DNA from: Candidatus Coatesiibacteriota bacterium
GTDB taxonomy: Bacteria > RBG-13-66-14 > B26-G2 > JAUVZD01
Reading direction: 5' to 3'
Assembly: GCA_030602715.1 (NCBI GenBank)
Contig: JAUVZD010000006.1
Location: 1 to 64,000 of the forward strand
Length of the DNA stretch: 64,000 nucleotides
The notes beneath the pieces were generated by a model. The model saw only the letters and a list, made by a program, of their open reading frames with translations, was not told the origin of the DNA and did no database searches. Positions 34,529-42,379 of this stretch are shown piece after piece (within the stretch, counting starts at the first letter, position 1; every line of letters starts with the position of its first letter). A program made the translations under genes and the position numbers.

Positions 34529-35389
34529 ATGGCTGAGAATCTTCTCCCTCCTCGGATGAACATAGCGGACATCTCGTTTTTACTTGCTCTGCAAAACGAA
34601 GGACAGAGGGAGATAGTAGAAGGTTATTTAGACCATTCCGAAGCTCTGAGCGATAATATATACAAAATCGCTTTCTTTGAGCACGGAAAATATTTTAACC
34701 GACCCCCGGGTTACGAACCCACTTACGAAAGCCCTTATTATTATCGTGGGGGTGGTTTGGTTCATTATCTGTGGAGCCAGACATTCTTTGGGTTCATTGA
34801 TCTTCTGGTAAAGAGGGGACGTTTCTTTTTTTCCAGTAATAAGGAGCTTTTTGCAGAACCTTTTCTGCGTTTCTGCTCCGCTTGGGCTCTCTTCGATGGT
34901 GCCGGATTAATGTTCCATTCCGCTGGGTTGTCTCTTGCCGGATGCGGACTTCTCTTTCCTGCCCGACCGGAGGGGGGAAAGAGCACCATATGCAGTTTAT
35001 CTTTGGGGTTGGCGGAAGTATTATGCGATGAGATGAACGTAGCCCGGCGCAGAGCCGACGGTTGGTATCTGTGGGGAACCCCCTTCTGGGGAGATGCGGA
35101 TTCGGGAAGTAGGATTAGTCAGGGATTTCCCTTAAAGGCTATACTCTTCCCCCATAAAGACAAAAGATTTTGGCTGAAGAGGTGCGACGGCTCCAGCGCA
35201 GTTATCGGAATCCTTGCCAACATCCTTATGTTTGGACGCTCTGCGCAGGTTGGAAGGAAAGCTTTTGAGCTTGCCTGGGATATGGCGTTGAATGTCCCCA
35301 CTTTTGACTTTGGGTTTACTCAGAGTAAAGATTTGGTATCCTATCTGAGGGAGAATCTTGTCGGAAAAATTTGCACAGAATCCCAATAG
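34529..35389 (+). CDS. HPr-kinase-like protein of a RiPP cassette
   Basis: A 286-residue protein. The last 160 residues hold an HprK/PEPCK-type P-loop domain: FPARPEGGKSTICSL (Walker A), LCDEMNVA (second metal motif) and a downstream region with LPLKAILFPHK-like strands. The N-terminal 110 residues are unrecognised. Such kinase-like proteins recur beside PqqD, radical SAM enzymes or lasso-peptide genes; some phosphorylate the peptide, others have unknown roles. The ATG has AGGAAG upstream. Its 3' end overlaps the PqqD gene by 32 bases, so translation is coupled. Confidence 0.8.
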   Translation: MAENLLPPRMNIADISFLLALQNEGQREIVEGYLDHSEALSDNIYKIAFFEHGKYFNRPPGYEPTYESPYYYRGGGLVHYLWSQTFFGFIDLLVKRGRFFFSSNKELFAEPFLRFCSAWALFDGAGLMFHSAGLSLAGCGLLFPARPEGGKSTICSLSLGLAEVLCDEMNVARRRADGWYLWGTPFWGDADSGSRISQGFPLKAILFPHKDKRFWLKRCDGSSAVIGILANILMFGRSAQVGRKAFELAWDMALNVPTFDFGFTQSKDLVSYLRENLVGKICTESQ

Positions 35390-35630
35390 TGCCTTTCGCA
35401 TCATAGACGGTGAGGCGGTCATACTCGTCCCTGAAAGGCAGACGCTCCATCGTTTGGCTGATGTTGGACTGCGAGTGTGGGAGCTAGCCTGTGAGGGCAA
35501 GGCAGAGGAGGAGATAAGTAAGCAGATTGCCGAGGAGTATGAGGTAGAAGCGGATAAGGCGGAGCGGGAGGCAAAGGAATTTTTGGAACTTTTGGTGAAA
35601 AATGGCATTATCATCCCCCAGAGTGAGTGA
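35358..35630 (+). CDS. PqqD-family RiPP recognition element
   Basis: A 90-residue PqqD-like protein. FRIIDGEAVILVPERQTLHRLADVG and VWELACEGKAEEEISKQIAEEY (both parts of the fold) show the three-stranded sheet and winged helix that bind RiPP leader peptides and present them to the modifying enzyme. The start is TTG 35358, with GAGGGAGAA upstream, inside the kinase-like gene. It overlaps the radical SAM gene by 29 bases. Overlap on both sides shows a tightly coupled unit whose likely client is the peptide encoded at 36722-36871. Confidence 0.88.
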   Translation: MSEKFAQNPNSAFRIIDGEAVILVPERQTLHRLADVGLRVWELACEGKAEEEISKQIAEEYEVEADKAEREAKEFLELLVKNGIIIPQSE

Positions 35631-36729
35631 GAGTAAGACCGTCGTTGAGGAGAAGCCCTCCGATATCTATAGCTGGCTGTTAGCCACCTCCTGGCAAGAG
35701 CTTATTCCCCTCTATACTTTGATTGAGCTTACCGGGGAGTGTAACCTCAACTGTCGGCATTGTTACCTGACCGCCGAGGAGAAGACTAATAAGGGTCTGT
35801 CAACAGCCCAGTGGTTTGAGCTACTGGAGCAGTTGTATCACAGCAAGACATTATTCCTCAGTCTGAGCGGGGGAGAGATATTCCTGCGCCAGGACCTGTT
35901 CTCCATCATAGAAAAGGCAAGAGAACTCAACTTCTCCACACGTTTGTTTACCAACGGAACGCTCATCACCAGGGATGTCGCCAGGCGGGTAGCCGAGACG
36001 TCTCCTGAAGCGGTGGAGGTGAGCCTTTACGGCGCTCTCCTTGAAACTCACGATTGGTTGACCGGCGTTCCCGGTTCCTTCAAAAAGACTATTGGGGCGG
36101 TTGAAGCGCTGGTGGAGTTGGGAGTCATGGTGGTAATCAAGAATGTGTGGATGAACTTTAATTGGACTGAAGCCGAAAGGTGGCTTTCCCTGGTCAGAAG
36201 GTTGGGAGCCCTTCCCCGTTGGTGCGTCAATGTGGTTCCGCAAAATGACGGGGCTTTAAGCCCCACGGAGTTTCGCATGGGAGACGAGGAGCTTGCCGAA
36301 CTGCATCGCTGGGAGCTTTCCGTGGAAAGAGATTATGATGGAGCGGAAGGCGCCGATGCCAATCCCTTTTGCGGGGCGGACGGCGATGGGGTTACCTCCC
36401 GCAGTAAGGAGAGGGTTTTGGGTTGCGGAGCGGCGGCTAATCATTGTATAATTGACATCAACGGAGAGGTGCTTCCCTGTTCACAGATTCGCATCTCCGC
36501 CGGAAATGTTACCAAGGAGCCTTTTGGACACATCTGGCGAGATTCCCGTTTTCTAAATCAACTCAGGGCAATTCGGGAACTGCCGGTATCGGGATGTGCG
36601 GGATGTTCCTATCTGGAGCAATGTGTGAGGTGTCCCGGACTGGCTTGGCTTGAGGACGGTGGTTTGGCTCTGCGGTCATCGTGGGCATGTAAAGTAGCCA
36701 GGATTTATTCGGAGGTGGAAGATGAATAA
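35602..36729 (+). CDS. Radical SAM/SPASM peptide maturase
   Basis: A 375-residue radical SAM enzyme. The cluster motif is CNLNCRHCYL (Cys47, Cys51, Cys54), followed by SLSGGEIFLRQDL. The C-terminal SPASM region has CGAAANHCIIDINGEVLPC and then SGCAGCSYLEQCVRC, enough Cys for auxiliary 4Fe-4S clusters. SPASM enzymes form thioether or C-C/C-O crosslinks in ribosomal peptides. It starts inside the PqqD gene, and its last eight bases overlap the ATG of the precursor gene. A sactipeptide-, ranthipeptide- or other crosslinking role is inferred; the exact bond is unknown. Confidence 0.9.
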   Translation: MALSSPRVSESKTVVEEKPSDIYSWLLATSWQELIPLYTLIELTGECNLNCRHCYLTAEEKTNKGLSTAQWFELLEQLYHSKTLFLSLSGGEIFLRQDLFSIIEKARELNFSTRLFTNGTLITRDVARRVAETSPEAVEVSLYGALLETHDWLTGVPGSFKKTIGAVEALVELGVMVVIKNVWMNFNWTEAERWLSLVRRLGALPRWCVNVVPQNDGALSPTEFRMGDEELAELHRWELSVERDYDGAEGADANPFCGADGDGVTSRSKERVLGCGAAANHCIIDINGEVLPCSQIRISAGNVTKEPFGHIWRDSRFLNQLRAIRELPVSGCAGCSYLEQCVRCPGLAWLEDGGLALRSSWACKVARIYSEVEDE

Positions 36730-36871
36730 AAAGAAGAAATACAGCAAACCGACATTGGTATCCCAGAAGGTCTTTACCGCCACGTTGGGCTGTACCTGGA
36801 CAAAGACCACTCCAGGCTGTATTTTACAGGAAAAACATCCTGGAGGATGGCCTCCGATTCCTCGCACCTGA
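36722..36871 (+). CDS. Candidate RiPP precursor peptide, 49 residues
   Basis: A short gene beginning with ATG 36722, overlapping the radical SAM stop by eight bases, and ending with TGA at 36869-36871. The Lys-rich N-terminus (MNKKKKYSKPTLVSQKVF) resembles leaders of the KKYxKPxLxxxKVF type seen beside PqqD/radical SAM pairs. It is followed by TATLGC, with Cys24 and Cys33 and a Thr-, Gly- and Pro-rich tail ending GGWPPIPRT. It has no start-to-stop rival on the same strand, and sits ahead of a strong terminator. The core probably starts near the LGC. Overlap with the maturase gene, gene order and composition support the call; the modification and cleavage site are unknown. Confidence 0.85.
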   Translation: MNKKKKYSKPTLVSQKVFTATLGCTWTKTTPGCILQEKHPGGWPPIPRT

Positions 36872-37026
36872 TGCTCTATCGCCCTTGGCATCATGTCAAT
36901 GTCGGTCTCAGCGGGAGTTGTAGCCCTTTCATCTGGAGGCGAAGATGTGCCTGGAGGTAAAATGGGAGGTGTGGGAACATCCTGCCGGGCGGTGGTTAAG
37001 GGATAGATTACAGTTTTTGTGTATCC
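36872..37026 (+). other. Leader-less stretch between precursor and terminator
   Basis: After the precursor stop the same frame stays open to a TAG at 37009-37011, with internal ATGs at 36896 and 36902, giving a possible 37-residue peptide with a Gly-rich end and one Cys. No ribosome site supports it. A minus-strand frame also crosses the region but looks like chance. Nothing else was seen. Confidence 0.3.
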
Positions 37027-37058
37027 AGCGGATGGGAGCTTTACCCATCCGCTTTTTT
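37027..37058 (+). terminator. Rho-independent terminator of the RiPP operon
   Basis: A perfect ten-base stem (AGCGGATGGG 37027-37036 with CCCATCCGCT 37044-37053) with a seven-base loop is followed by a run of six T. Confidence 0.9.
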
Positions 37059-37109
37059 CTCGCTTTCGTATCATCAAAATGCCCCACACATTTTTAATAA
37101 CCTCACCAC

Positions 37110-37138
37110 TTGACTTATGGGGTGTAGGGGTGTAAATT
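37110..37138 (+). promoter_or_regulatory. Sigma-70-type promoter for the repeat protein
   Basis: TTGACT (37110-37115), 17-base spacer, TAAATT (37133-37138). It precedes the AAGGAGG ribosome site at 37168-37174 of the next gene. Confidence 0.75.
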
Positions 37139-37178
37139 AATATATAAGTGAAAAGAGATTTACTAGAAAGGAGGTTTT

Positions 37179-38846
37179 GTGGTGCGTTACTTAACTGCGG
37201 GAATAGGGTTCTTGCTGGTTTTAGCCCTGGCGATGGGGTTAACCTTCGCCGGGAGTTGGGAGATAACCTCTGTTGATACATCGCTGGAACAATATAGTGG
37301 GCAAACCTCCATAGTGATTGACTCATCTGACTATCCCCACATATCGTATTTTGATAATTGGTATACCGCCGATCTAAAATATGCGTTCTGGGATGTTTCC
37401 GGTTGGGAGATAAGCGCTGTTGATACGGAGGAGTATGTAGGTTCTTTCAGCTCCATAGCAATTGACTTTTTCAACAAACCCCACATATCGTATTACGATA
37501 TTGGCAACGGTGACCTCAAATATACGCATTGGGATGGTTCTATCTGGCTGACGGTGACCGTTGACGCTGAAGGATATACGGGCTTTCATAGCTCAATTGC
37601 CCTTGACTCATCCAATAATCCCCACATATCTTATTACAACTGGAGCAACGGGGACCTCAAATATGCGTTTTGGGATGACTATAGTTGGCAGATAATGACT
37701 GTAGATACTGCGGGGGATGTAGGTATGACCCCATCCATTGTGCTTGACGCATATAACCGCCCTCACATATCGTATTACGATAACAGCGCCGGTGACCTCA
37801 AGTATGCCTACTATGGAGGCTCTACCTGGCAGATCTCCTCAGTTGATACTTCGGGAGACGTAGGTTGGAATACCTCCATTGCAATTGACTCGGATGATTG
37901 TCCCCACATATCGTATTACGATGCTACCGATGGGAACCTCAAATATGCCTATTACGATGGTTCCAACTGGCAGATAATCTCCGTTGACACTTCTGGAAAT
38001 GTGGGTGATTGTAGTTCCATTGCGATTGACTCAGATGATTATCCTCACATATCGTATCTGCACCTGGATGACTTAGACCTTAAGTATGCCTGGTGGTCGG
38101 GAAGCAAATGGAAATTCGTGACCGTGGACAGTGAAGGATGGGTGGGCTTTGATACCTCCATAGCCCTGGATAGCCAGGATAATCCCCACATCTCGTATTA
38201 TGACTCCACCAACAACGACCTCAAGTATGCCCGGTATATTCCTTCTGTAGAGGTTGAACTTGCCTCCTTCACAGCTCAGGGGGAGGGGGATTCTATCTCC
38301 TTATGCTGGATAGTCCATGCTACCGAGGGCGAGGACATCCTGGGCTTCAACCTTTATCGCCGGGAGGCTGAGGTAAGAGAACCATCTTCCCCCTTAGGGA
38401 CGGATTTTTCCCAAATATGCAAGCCCATCAATTCGGGGCTTATCACCGGACAGAACCCCTACAATTACACCGACTCCGGAGTGGAGGGGGGGCGCAGATA
38501 CGAATATCGCCTGGAGGCGGTGTTTGCCGACGATACTCCGACCACGCTGGGCACCTGTCAGGTGACCGCCGGCATCACACCCCGATGGTTCTCCATCATT
38601 GCCGTCTATCCCAATCCCGCCTGCGAGCGGCTGACCTGTCTTCTCTTTGTGCCCGATGCAGGTGCGGTGGAGCTATGCCTATACGACCTCTCCGGTCGCC
38701 TGGTGGCGGAGAAGCGCCTAACTGCCGACGAGGCGGGGGAGATGGAAGCCGAACTATGTGTTGCCGGACTTGCGTCGGGGGTTTATTCACTGCGGGCGTA
38801 CGCTTTCGGTGCAAGCGCTGATGGTTGTGCGGTTATAGTCAGGTAA
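37179..38846 (+). CDS. Secreted seven-repeat propeller protein with sorting-type tail
   Basis: A 555-residue exported protein. The signal peptide is VRYLTAGIGFLLVLALAMGLTFA. Seven tandem repeats of 45-48 residues follow, each with a core PHISYYD and DLKYA, together likely one seven-bladed beta-propeller. Next comes a fibronectin-like section (ASFTAQGEGDSISLCWIVHATEGEDILGF, in part) and a C-terminal domain VYPNPACERLTCLLF with YDLSGRLV, the form of Por/T9SS or FlgD-type sorting tails. GTG 37179 or 37182 lies a few bases after AAGGAGG. It has its own promoter and stands apart from the RiPP operon. It is probably a surface or extracellular binding protein. Confidence 0.85.
   Translation: MVRYLTAGIGFLLVLALAMGLTFAGSWEITSVDTSLEQYSGQTSIVIDSSDYPHISYFDNWYTADLKYAFWDVSGWEISAVDTEEYVGSFSSIAIDFFNKPHISYYDIGNGDLKYTHWDGSIWLTVTVDAEGYTGFHSSIALDSSNNPHISYYNWSNGDLKYAFWDDYSWQIMTVDTAGDVGMTPSIVLDAYNRPHISYYDNSAGDLKYAYYGGSTWQISSVDTSGDVGWNTSIAIDSDDCPHISYYDATDGNLKYAYYDGSNWQIISVDTSGNVGDCSSIAIDSDDYPHISYLHLDDLDLKYAWWSGSKWKFVTVDSEGWVGFDTSIALDSQDNPHISYYDSTNNDLKYARYIPSVEVELASFTAQGEGDSISLCWIVHATEGEDILGFNLYRREAEVREPSSPLGTDFSQICKPINSGLITGQNPYNYTDSGVEGGRRYEYRLEAVFADDTPTTLGTCQVTAGITPRWFSIIAVYPNPACERLTCLLFVPDAGAVELCLYDLSGRLVAEKRLTADEAGEMEAELCVAGLASGVYSLRAYAFGASADGCAVIVR
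37251..38240 (+). repeat. Seven tandem coding repeats, about 140 bases each
   Basis: The repeats of the propeller protein are visible in the DNA. A block close to CCCACATATCGTATTACGA recurs about every 135-145 bases near 37338, 37480, 37620, 37763, 37904, 38044 and 38185. The near-identity in this block suggests recent duplication or gene conversion of blades. Confidence 0.8.
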
Positions 38847-39142
38847 AACGCAGTTCTTTTCGTCTTGCGGATGGGTTGAGCCCAAACCACGAGCTAAGGG
38901 TTGCTCATCCCCAAATATTTTACTTTCATGTTGCTAAGTTCCCTTGAGCCGACCGAGCAATAGGACAATTGTAATTTTTTCAAATTACTCACCCTGGTGT
39001 GAGGAGAGTTGGTGGAATACTTGATGGGAACAGTTGTATAAGGGCATAAATTAAAAGAGTTTTATTTGAGTAAATGGAACGGGTATGATACATTTTTTTA
39101 CCTATTTTTTTCTTACAGCAATTTTGAATTGGTGGGGAAGAT

Positions 39143-40687
39143 TTGAGAGTTCGGGGATATATCAAGTGGCTGGTTGCGGTAGGAATATTTCTGGCTCTCT
39201 TGCTTCTGGACTATTTCCAGAGGGGAGAGGTGGAAAAACTGTCCCGGCAAAACCTCACCCTTGCCAGTGAGAAGGTAACCCTTTCTGTGGAGCGCTCCCT
39301 GACCGAGCCGGCGAGTATCGTGCGCCGCTTGCTGGGGATTGTGGAGACCTTCGGGATGGTTGGACAGAAGGAGTATGAATCCCCGGGCATAAGCGTCGCA
39401 GAGGATTATTCCTTCGTCGTCCAATCGGGGATAATCACCCAGGACAATCAAGTGTTGGCGGAATATCCCCACCATCCCTCCTCGCTTAACGGTGAGACCG
39501 TCGCCAAAATGCTCCATTCCGGTGGAAAGACCTTCGTCGGCGGTGAGGGGAAGGTGCCGGTATATGTGAGCGACCTTACCGAGACCGCCGACGATAAAAT
39601 CCTCCTTTACAGCGCCCGGATGCGAGAAGAGAAGGAAGTCGGCTATCTCTATCTGGCTGTCTCCGTTGCCGACCTGATTCCCCAACCACCGGCTTTGAGT
39701 GAGGATGAGGGCTATTGGATGGCAATATACGATTCCAGTAGACAAGAGGTCCTCTCCCACCGAATGGACCAAGCCCAGGATTTGGGCATCTCCGCCGAAC
39801 TTTTTAGCGGGGGGGAGAATCCCTGGACTCTCAAGGTGGGCTATGTCTCCGGCAGTAGCAAAGGTTGGGTTGTGGGTCGTTTCGTCAACTTTACCTTCGG
39901 CATCCTGGTTGCCATCATCATCTGGATTTTGATATTCTTGCTGGACCGCCGGGCTAATACCCTCGCCTCTGCAGTGAAGAAACGCACCCAGTCCCTGGAG
40001 AATGTCAACAAGGAGATGGAGGAGTTCGTCTATGTGGTCTCCCACGACCTGAAGTCGCCGCTTATCACCATCCAGGGGATGATAGACCTGTTTGTGGACT
40101 CACCTCAGGGGAAGAGGCTCTCCAAGCGCAGTCGGGAGTTTATGGAGACCATCAAAGCAGCCTCGGAGCGGATGGGGGACCTGATAGGCGACCTGCTTCA
40201 GCTTTCCCGGGTGGGCAGGTTTGATGTGGAGACGGAGCAAGTCAACATCGCCGAGGTAGTGGAAGTGGTCTTCTCCGAGGTGCGCACCGTAGGTGTGAAA
40301 TACCGCTTCAACTTCTCCATGGAGGGCAATTTCCCCACTCTGCGAGTAAACCGCCGGCGCATCTATCAGATATTCGCCAACTTAATCAATAATGCGGTCA
40401 AGTTCATGGGTGAGGACAACACCGAGCCCTATGTGCTGGTCACCTGTGAGGATAAGGGCGGGTTCTACGAATTTCGGGTCAAGGACAACGGTCCGGGAAT
40501 AGACCCCCGTTACCATAGGAGAATCTTCGGGGTCTTCAAGCGCCTGCACGGTCGGCGGGTGGAAGGCACCGGCATCGGTCTGGCTTTCGTTAAAAAGATT
40601 GTGGAAACGCAGGGGGGTATCATCTGGGTGGAGTCGGATGTCGGCAGGGGCGCCGAGTTTATCTTCACCCTTCCCAAAGAGGATTAA
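39143..40687 (+). CDS. Sensor histidine kinase with extracytoplasmic domain
   Basis: A 514-residue kinase. Membrane helix 1 covers about residues 7-25, followed by a 230-residue extracytoplasmic sensor of Cache-like composition and a second helix (FGILVAIIIWILIFLL). HisKA follows with the phosphorylated His301 in VVSHDLKSP, then the HATPase motifs NLINNAVKF (N box), DNGPGID and GTGIGLAFVKK. The TTG start at 39143 follows GGTGGGGAAG. It is 15 bases upstream of the response regulator, its evident partner. The 296 bases upstream hold no firm promoter. The stimulus is unknown. Confidence 0.9.
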   Translation: MRVRGYIKWLVAVGIFLALLLLDYFQRGEVEKLSRQNLTLASEKVTLSVERSLTEPASIVRRLLGIVETFGMVGQKEYESPGISVAEDYSFVVQSGIITQDNQVLAEYPHHPSSLNGETVAKMLHSGGKTFVGGEGKVPVYVSDLTETADDKILLYSARMREEKEVGYLYLAVSVADLIPQPPALSEDEGYWMAIYDSSRQEVLSHRMDQAQDLGISAELFSGGENPWTLKVGYVSGSSKGWVVGRFVNFTFGILVAIIIWILIFLLDRRANTLASAVKKRTQSLENVNKEMEEFVYVVSHDLKSPLITIQGMIDLFVDSPQGKRLSKRSREFMETIKAASERMGDLIGDLLQLSRVGRFDVETEQVNIAEVVEVVFSEVRTVGVKYRFNFSMEGNFPTLRVNRRRIYQIFANLINNAVKFMGEDNTEPYVLVTCEDKGGFYEFRVKDNGPGIDPRYHRRIFGVFKRLHGRRVEGTGIGLAFVKKIVETQGGIIWVESDVGRGAEFIFTLPKED

Positions 40688-40702
40688 GGAGGATATTTTA
40701 TC

Positions 40703-41110
40703 ATGCTCAATATTTTGCTTATTGAGGACGAGCCGGAGCACCGAACTATCACCCGGCTGGTTCTGGAGGACCGCTTAGGTCCTTTTCGCCTAATGGAGGT
40801 GGAGGACGGTCTGGAGGGGATGAAGTATATGCAAGGTCGGGGAAAATACCGCAACCGCAGCAAGTATCCCCTTCCGGATATTATCCTGCTGGACATCCGT
40901 ATGCCCAAGGTGGACGGCTTTGAGTTCATGGAGGAGATAAGTGGAAACCGCTTAATGGAGCAGATTCCGGTGATAATCATCTCCACCTCAACCCAGGAAC
41001 AGGAGATATCAAGAGCCTTCTCCCTGGGGGCTTACGCCTACATCACCAAGCCCATAAATTTTGATAAACTGGTGGAGAAGATAATATCCGCCAGGGATGC
41101 GAAGGGATGA
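40703..41110 (+). CDS. Single-domain response regulator (Rcp1/CheY type)
   Basis: A receiver domain of 135 residues with no DNA-binding output. Acidic residues are in IEDEPEHR, the phosphorylated Asp64 in ILLDIRMPKVDGFEFM, then the Thr/Ser in IISTST and the Lys in ITKPINF. The long loop before the Asp (RGKYRNRSKYP) marks the Rcp1 subgroup, often paired with phytochrome-like or other two-component kinases. The ATG follows GGAGG by 11 bases. The kinase beside it should phosphorylate it; the downstream target is not encoded here. Confidence 0.92.
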   Translation: MLNILLIEDEPEHRTITRLVLEDRLGPFRLMEVEDGLEGMKYMQGRGKYRNRSKYPLPDIILLDIRMPKVDGFEFMEEISGNRLMEQIPVIIISTSTQEQEISRAFSLGAYAYITKPINFDKLVEKIISARDAKG

Positions 41111-41220
41111 TGTTCGTCGGCATATTTTGAGTAAAACAGTTGGGATTAAGCTGTTATGCTCTCCTTCCGGGGTTGTCGTTAGCATCGTCGCCTTTAACCT
41201 ATGAAGGTTCAAATAAGGTA

Positions 41221-41247
41221 ATCCCCGTCCTGAAAAGGGCGGGGATG
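41221..41247. terminator. Hairpin between the response regulator and tRNA-Glu
   Basis: ATCCCCGTCC (41221-41230) pairs with GGGCGGGGAT (41238-41247) with one G-U pair. Neither side has a clear U-run, so it may be a weak terminator for either strand. Confidence 0.5.
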
Positions 41248-41260
41248 GTTGTATTCGGAA

Positions 41261-41332
41261 TGACCCCAAGGGGACTCGAACCCCTGCTGCCGCCGTGAAA
41301 GGGCGGAGTCCTTACCGCTAGACGATGGGGCC
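41261..41332 (-). tRNA. tRNA-Glu (UUC)
   Basis: A 72-base cloverleaf on the minus strand. The acceptor stem GGCCCCA pairs with TGGGGTC plus discriminator A. The anticodon stem CCGCC/GGCGG encloses the CTTTCAC loop with anticodon TTC, and the T arm is GGGGTTCGAGTCCCC. CCA is not encoded. A consensus promoter lies just upstream. Confidence 0.96.
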
Positions 41333-41345
41333 TCAGTAATTTAGC

Positions 41346-41374
41346 ATTTTAAGACAACTTTGGCGCCGAATCAA
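41346..41374 (-). promoter_or_regulatory. Promoter of tRNA-Glu
   Basis: Minus strand TTGATT (41374-41369), 17-base spacer, TAAAAT (41351-41346), placing the start about seven bases before the tRNA. This supports the spacing used for the other promoter calls. Confidence 0.75.
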
Positions 41375-41385
41375 GGGGAAAATCG

Positions 41386-42366
41386 TCACTGGGTGTAGCG
41401 ATTGACAATCGCCAGCGCCTGGGGGTCGGCGAACCCCCCCATGGTCATCAGAGTATCCCCGGTGGTGCCTATGTGCACCAGTTGGTTGTTTGTGGGGTCG
41501 GCGACCCAACAGGTTAAACCGTCATACACCGCGCCGATACAGCTGATGGTGCCGAAGCCGGATACGGTGTATTCAATTGAAGCATCTGTGCGCACCAGGT
41601 GGAGGTCGCCGTCCTCTTCGGCGAGCCAAATATACTGCGAGGGCTCATCATATGACATCATAACCGGTCTTTCGCAGACGGGATTGTTCACATCAAATTC
41701 AAGCACTTCCCCGTTCAACTGATACAGGAAGAGGTTGCCGGTCTCATACTCTACAACCCAGCAGGAGCCGGTATCCGTCTCCACCACCGGGCTTACGGGG
41801 GTGGTCACCTCAAAGGAGACCAGCTCGTCTCCGCCGGAGGTGATGCAGGTAAGGGTTCCACTGTAGTCGGCTACCCACACATACCCCCGAGCCTTATCCA
41901 CATCCAGGTGGCGCACCTCGGTGAAGCCATCGTAGCGTGCAATTATGTCCCCCTCGCTTGACAGGTGCACCACCCGCCCGCCCAGACCGTCAGCCACCCA
42001 CACGGTGTCGTCATAATAACTATATACCACCCAGCGGGGGTCGGTGAAGCCGGCGATTATCTTCTCAATCTCTCCGTCCCTGCTTAAGCGATAGAGCTTC
42101 TTCTGCCCGGCGTCCAATGCCCACAGTTGGCTGTCCTCAAAATCCACGCTCATACTGACAATGTCCTCAAAGCCCCCCATGTTGATGACATACTCGCCGG
42201 GTTCGGGGTCTATCTTGACCAGGCGGTCGGTGCCGGAACTGAAGACCCAGACGAAGTCGCTGTCATCGGGCTGAAACTGCCAATCAACCGGGCAGGATAT
42301 TATTATAGTGACCGTTGCTAGAAGCATGAGGGTGGTTAAGAGCCTTTTTACCGTTTTCATTTTCAT
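41386..42366 (-). CDS. Propeller-type lipoprotein (NHL/YncE-like)
   Basis: A 326-residue lipoprotein: signal MKTVKRLLTTLMLLATVTI and lipobox IIISC. The mature part is a series of short repeats such as SQLWALDAGQKKLYRL, DTVWVADGLGGRVVHLS and GYVWVADYSGTLTCI. This is the form of a six- or seven-bladed beta-propeller. The function is unknown; such proteins bind ligands or partners at the envelope. ATG 42366 is used, with an in-frame ATG at 42360 as an alternative. It follows a second propeller lipoprotein by 13 bases, probably in the same transcript from the promoter at 43614-43642. Confidence 0.8.
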   Translation of the reverse strand: MKMKTVKRLLTTLMLLATVTIIISCPVDWQFQPDDSDFVWVFSSGTDRLVKIDPEPGEYVINMGGFEDIVSMSVDFEDSQLWALDAGQKKLYRLSRDGEIEKIIAGFTDPRWVVYSYYDDTVWVADGLGGRVVHLSSEGDIIARYDGFTEVRHLDVDKARGYVWVADYSGTLTCITSGGDELVSFEVTTPVSPVVETDTGSCWVVEYETGNLFLYQLNGEVLEFDVNNPVCERPVMMSYDEPSQYIWLAEEDGDLHLVRTDASIEYTVSGFGTISCIGAVYDGLTCWVADPTNNQLVHIGTTGDTLMTMGGFADPQALAIVNRYTQ

Positions 42367-42379
42367 CGTTTCCCGGGGG

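Noticed and set aside
36869-37011. Selenocysteine readthrough of the precursor TGA
   Set aside because: No SECIS-like hairpin directly after the TGA and no sel genes seen; a plain stop is simpler.
36676-37326. Long minus-strand ORF across the RiPP precursor and terminator
   Set aside because: Its translation is unlike any family, it crosses a strong terminator and promoter of the other strand, and it overlaps the end of the radical SAM gene; it is a chance frame.
37251-38240. CRISPR-like regularly spaced repeats
   Set aside because: The repeats are in frame, encode beta-propeller blades, and the spacing (about 140 bases) is far too long for a CRISPR array.
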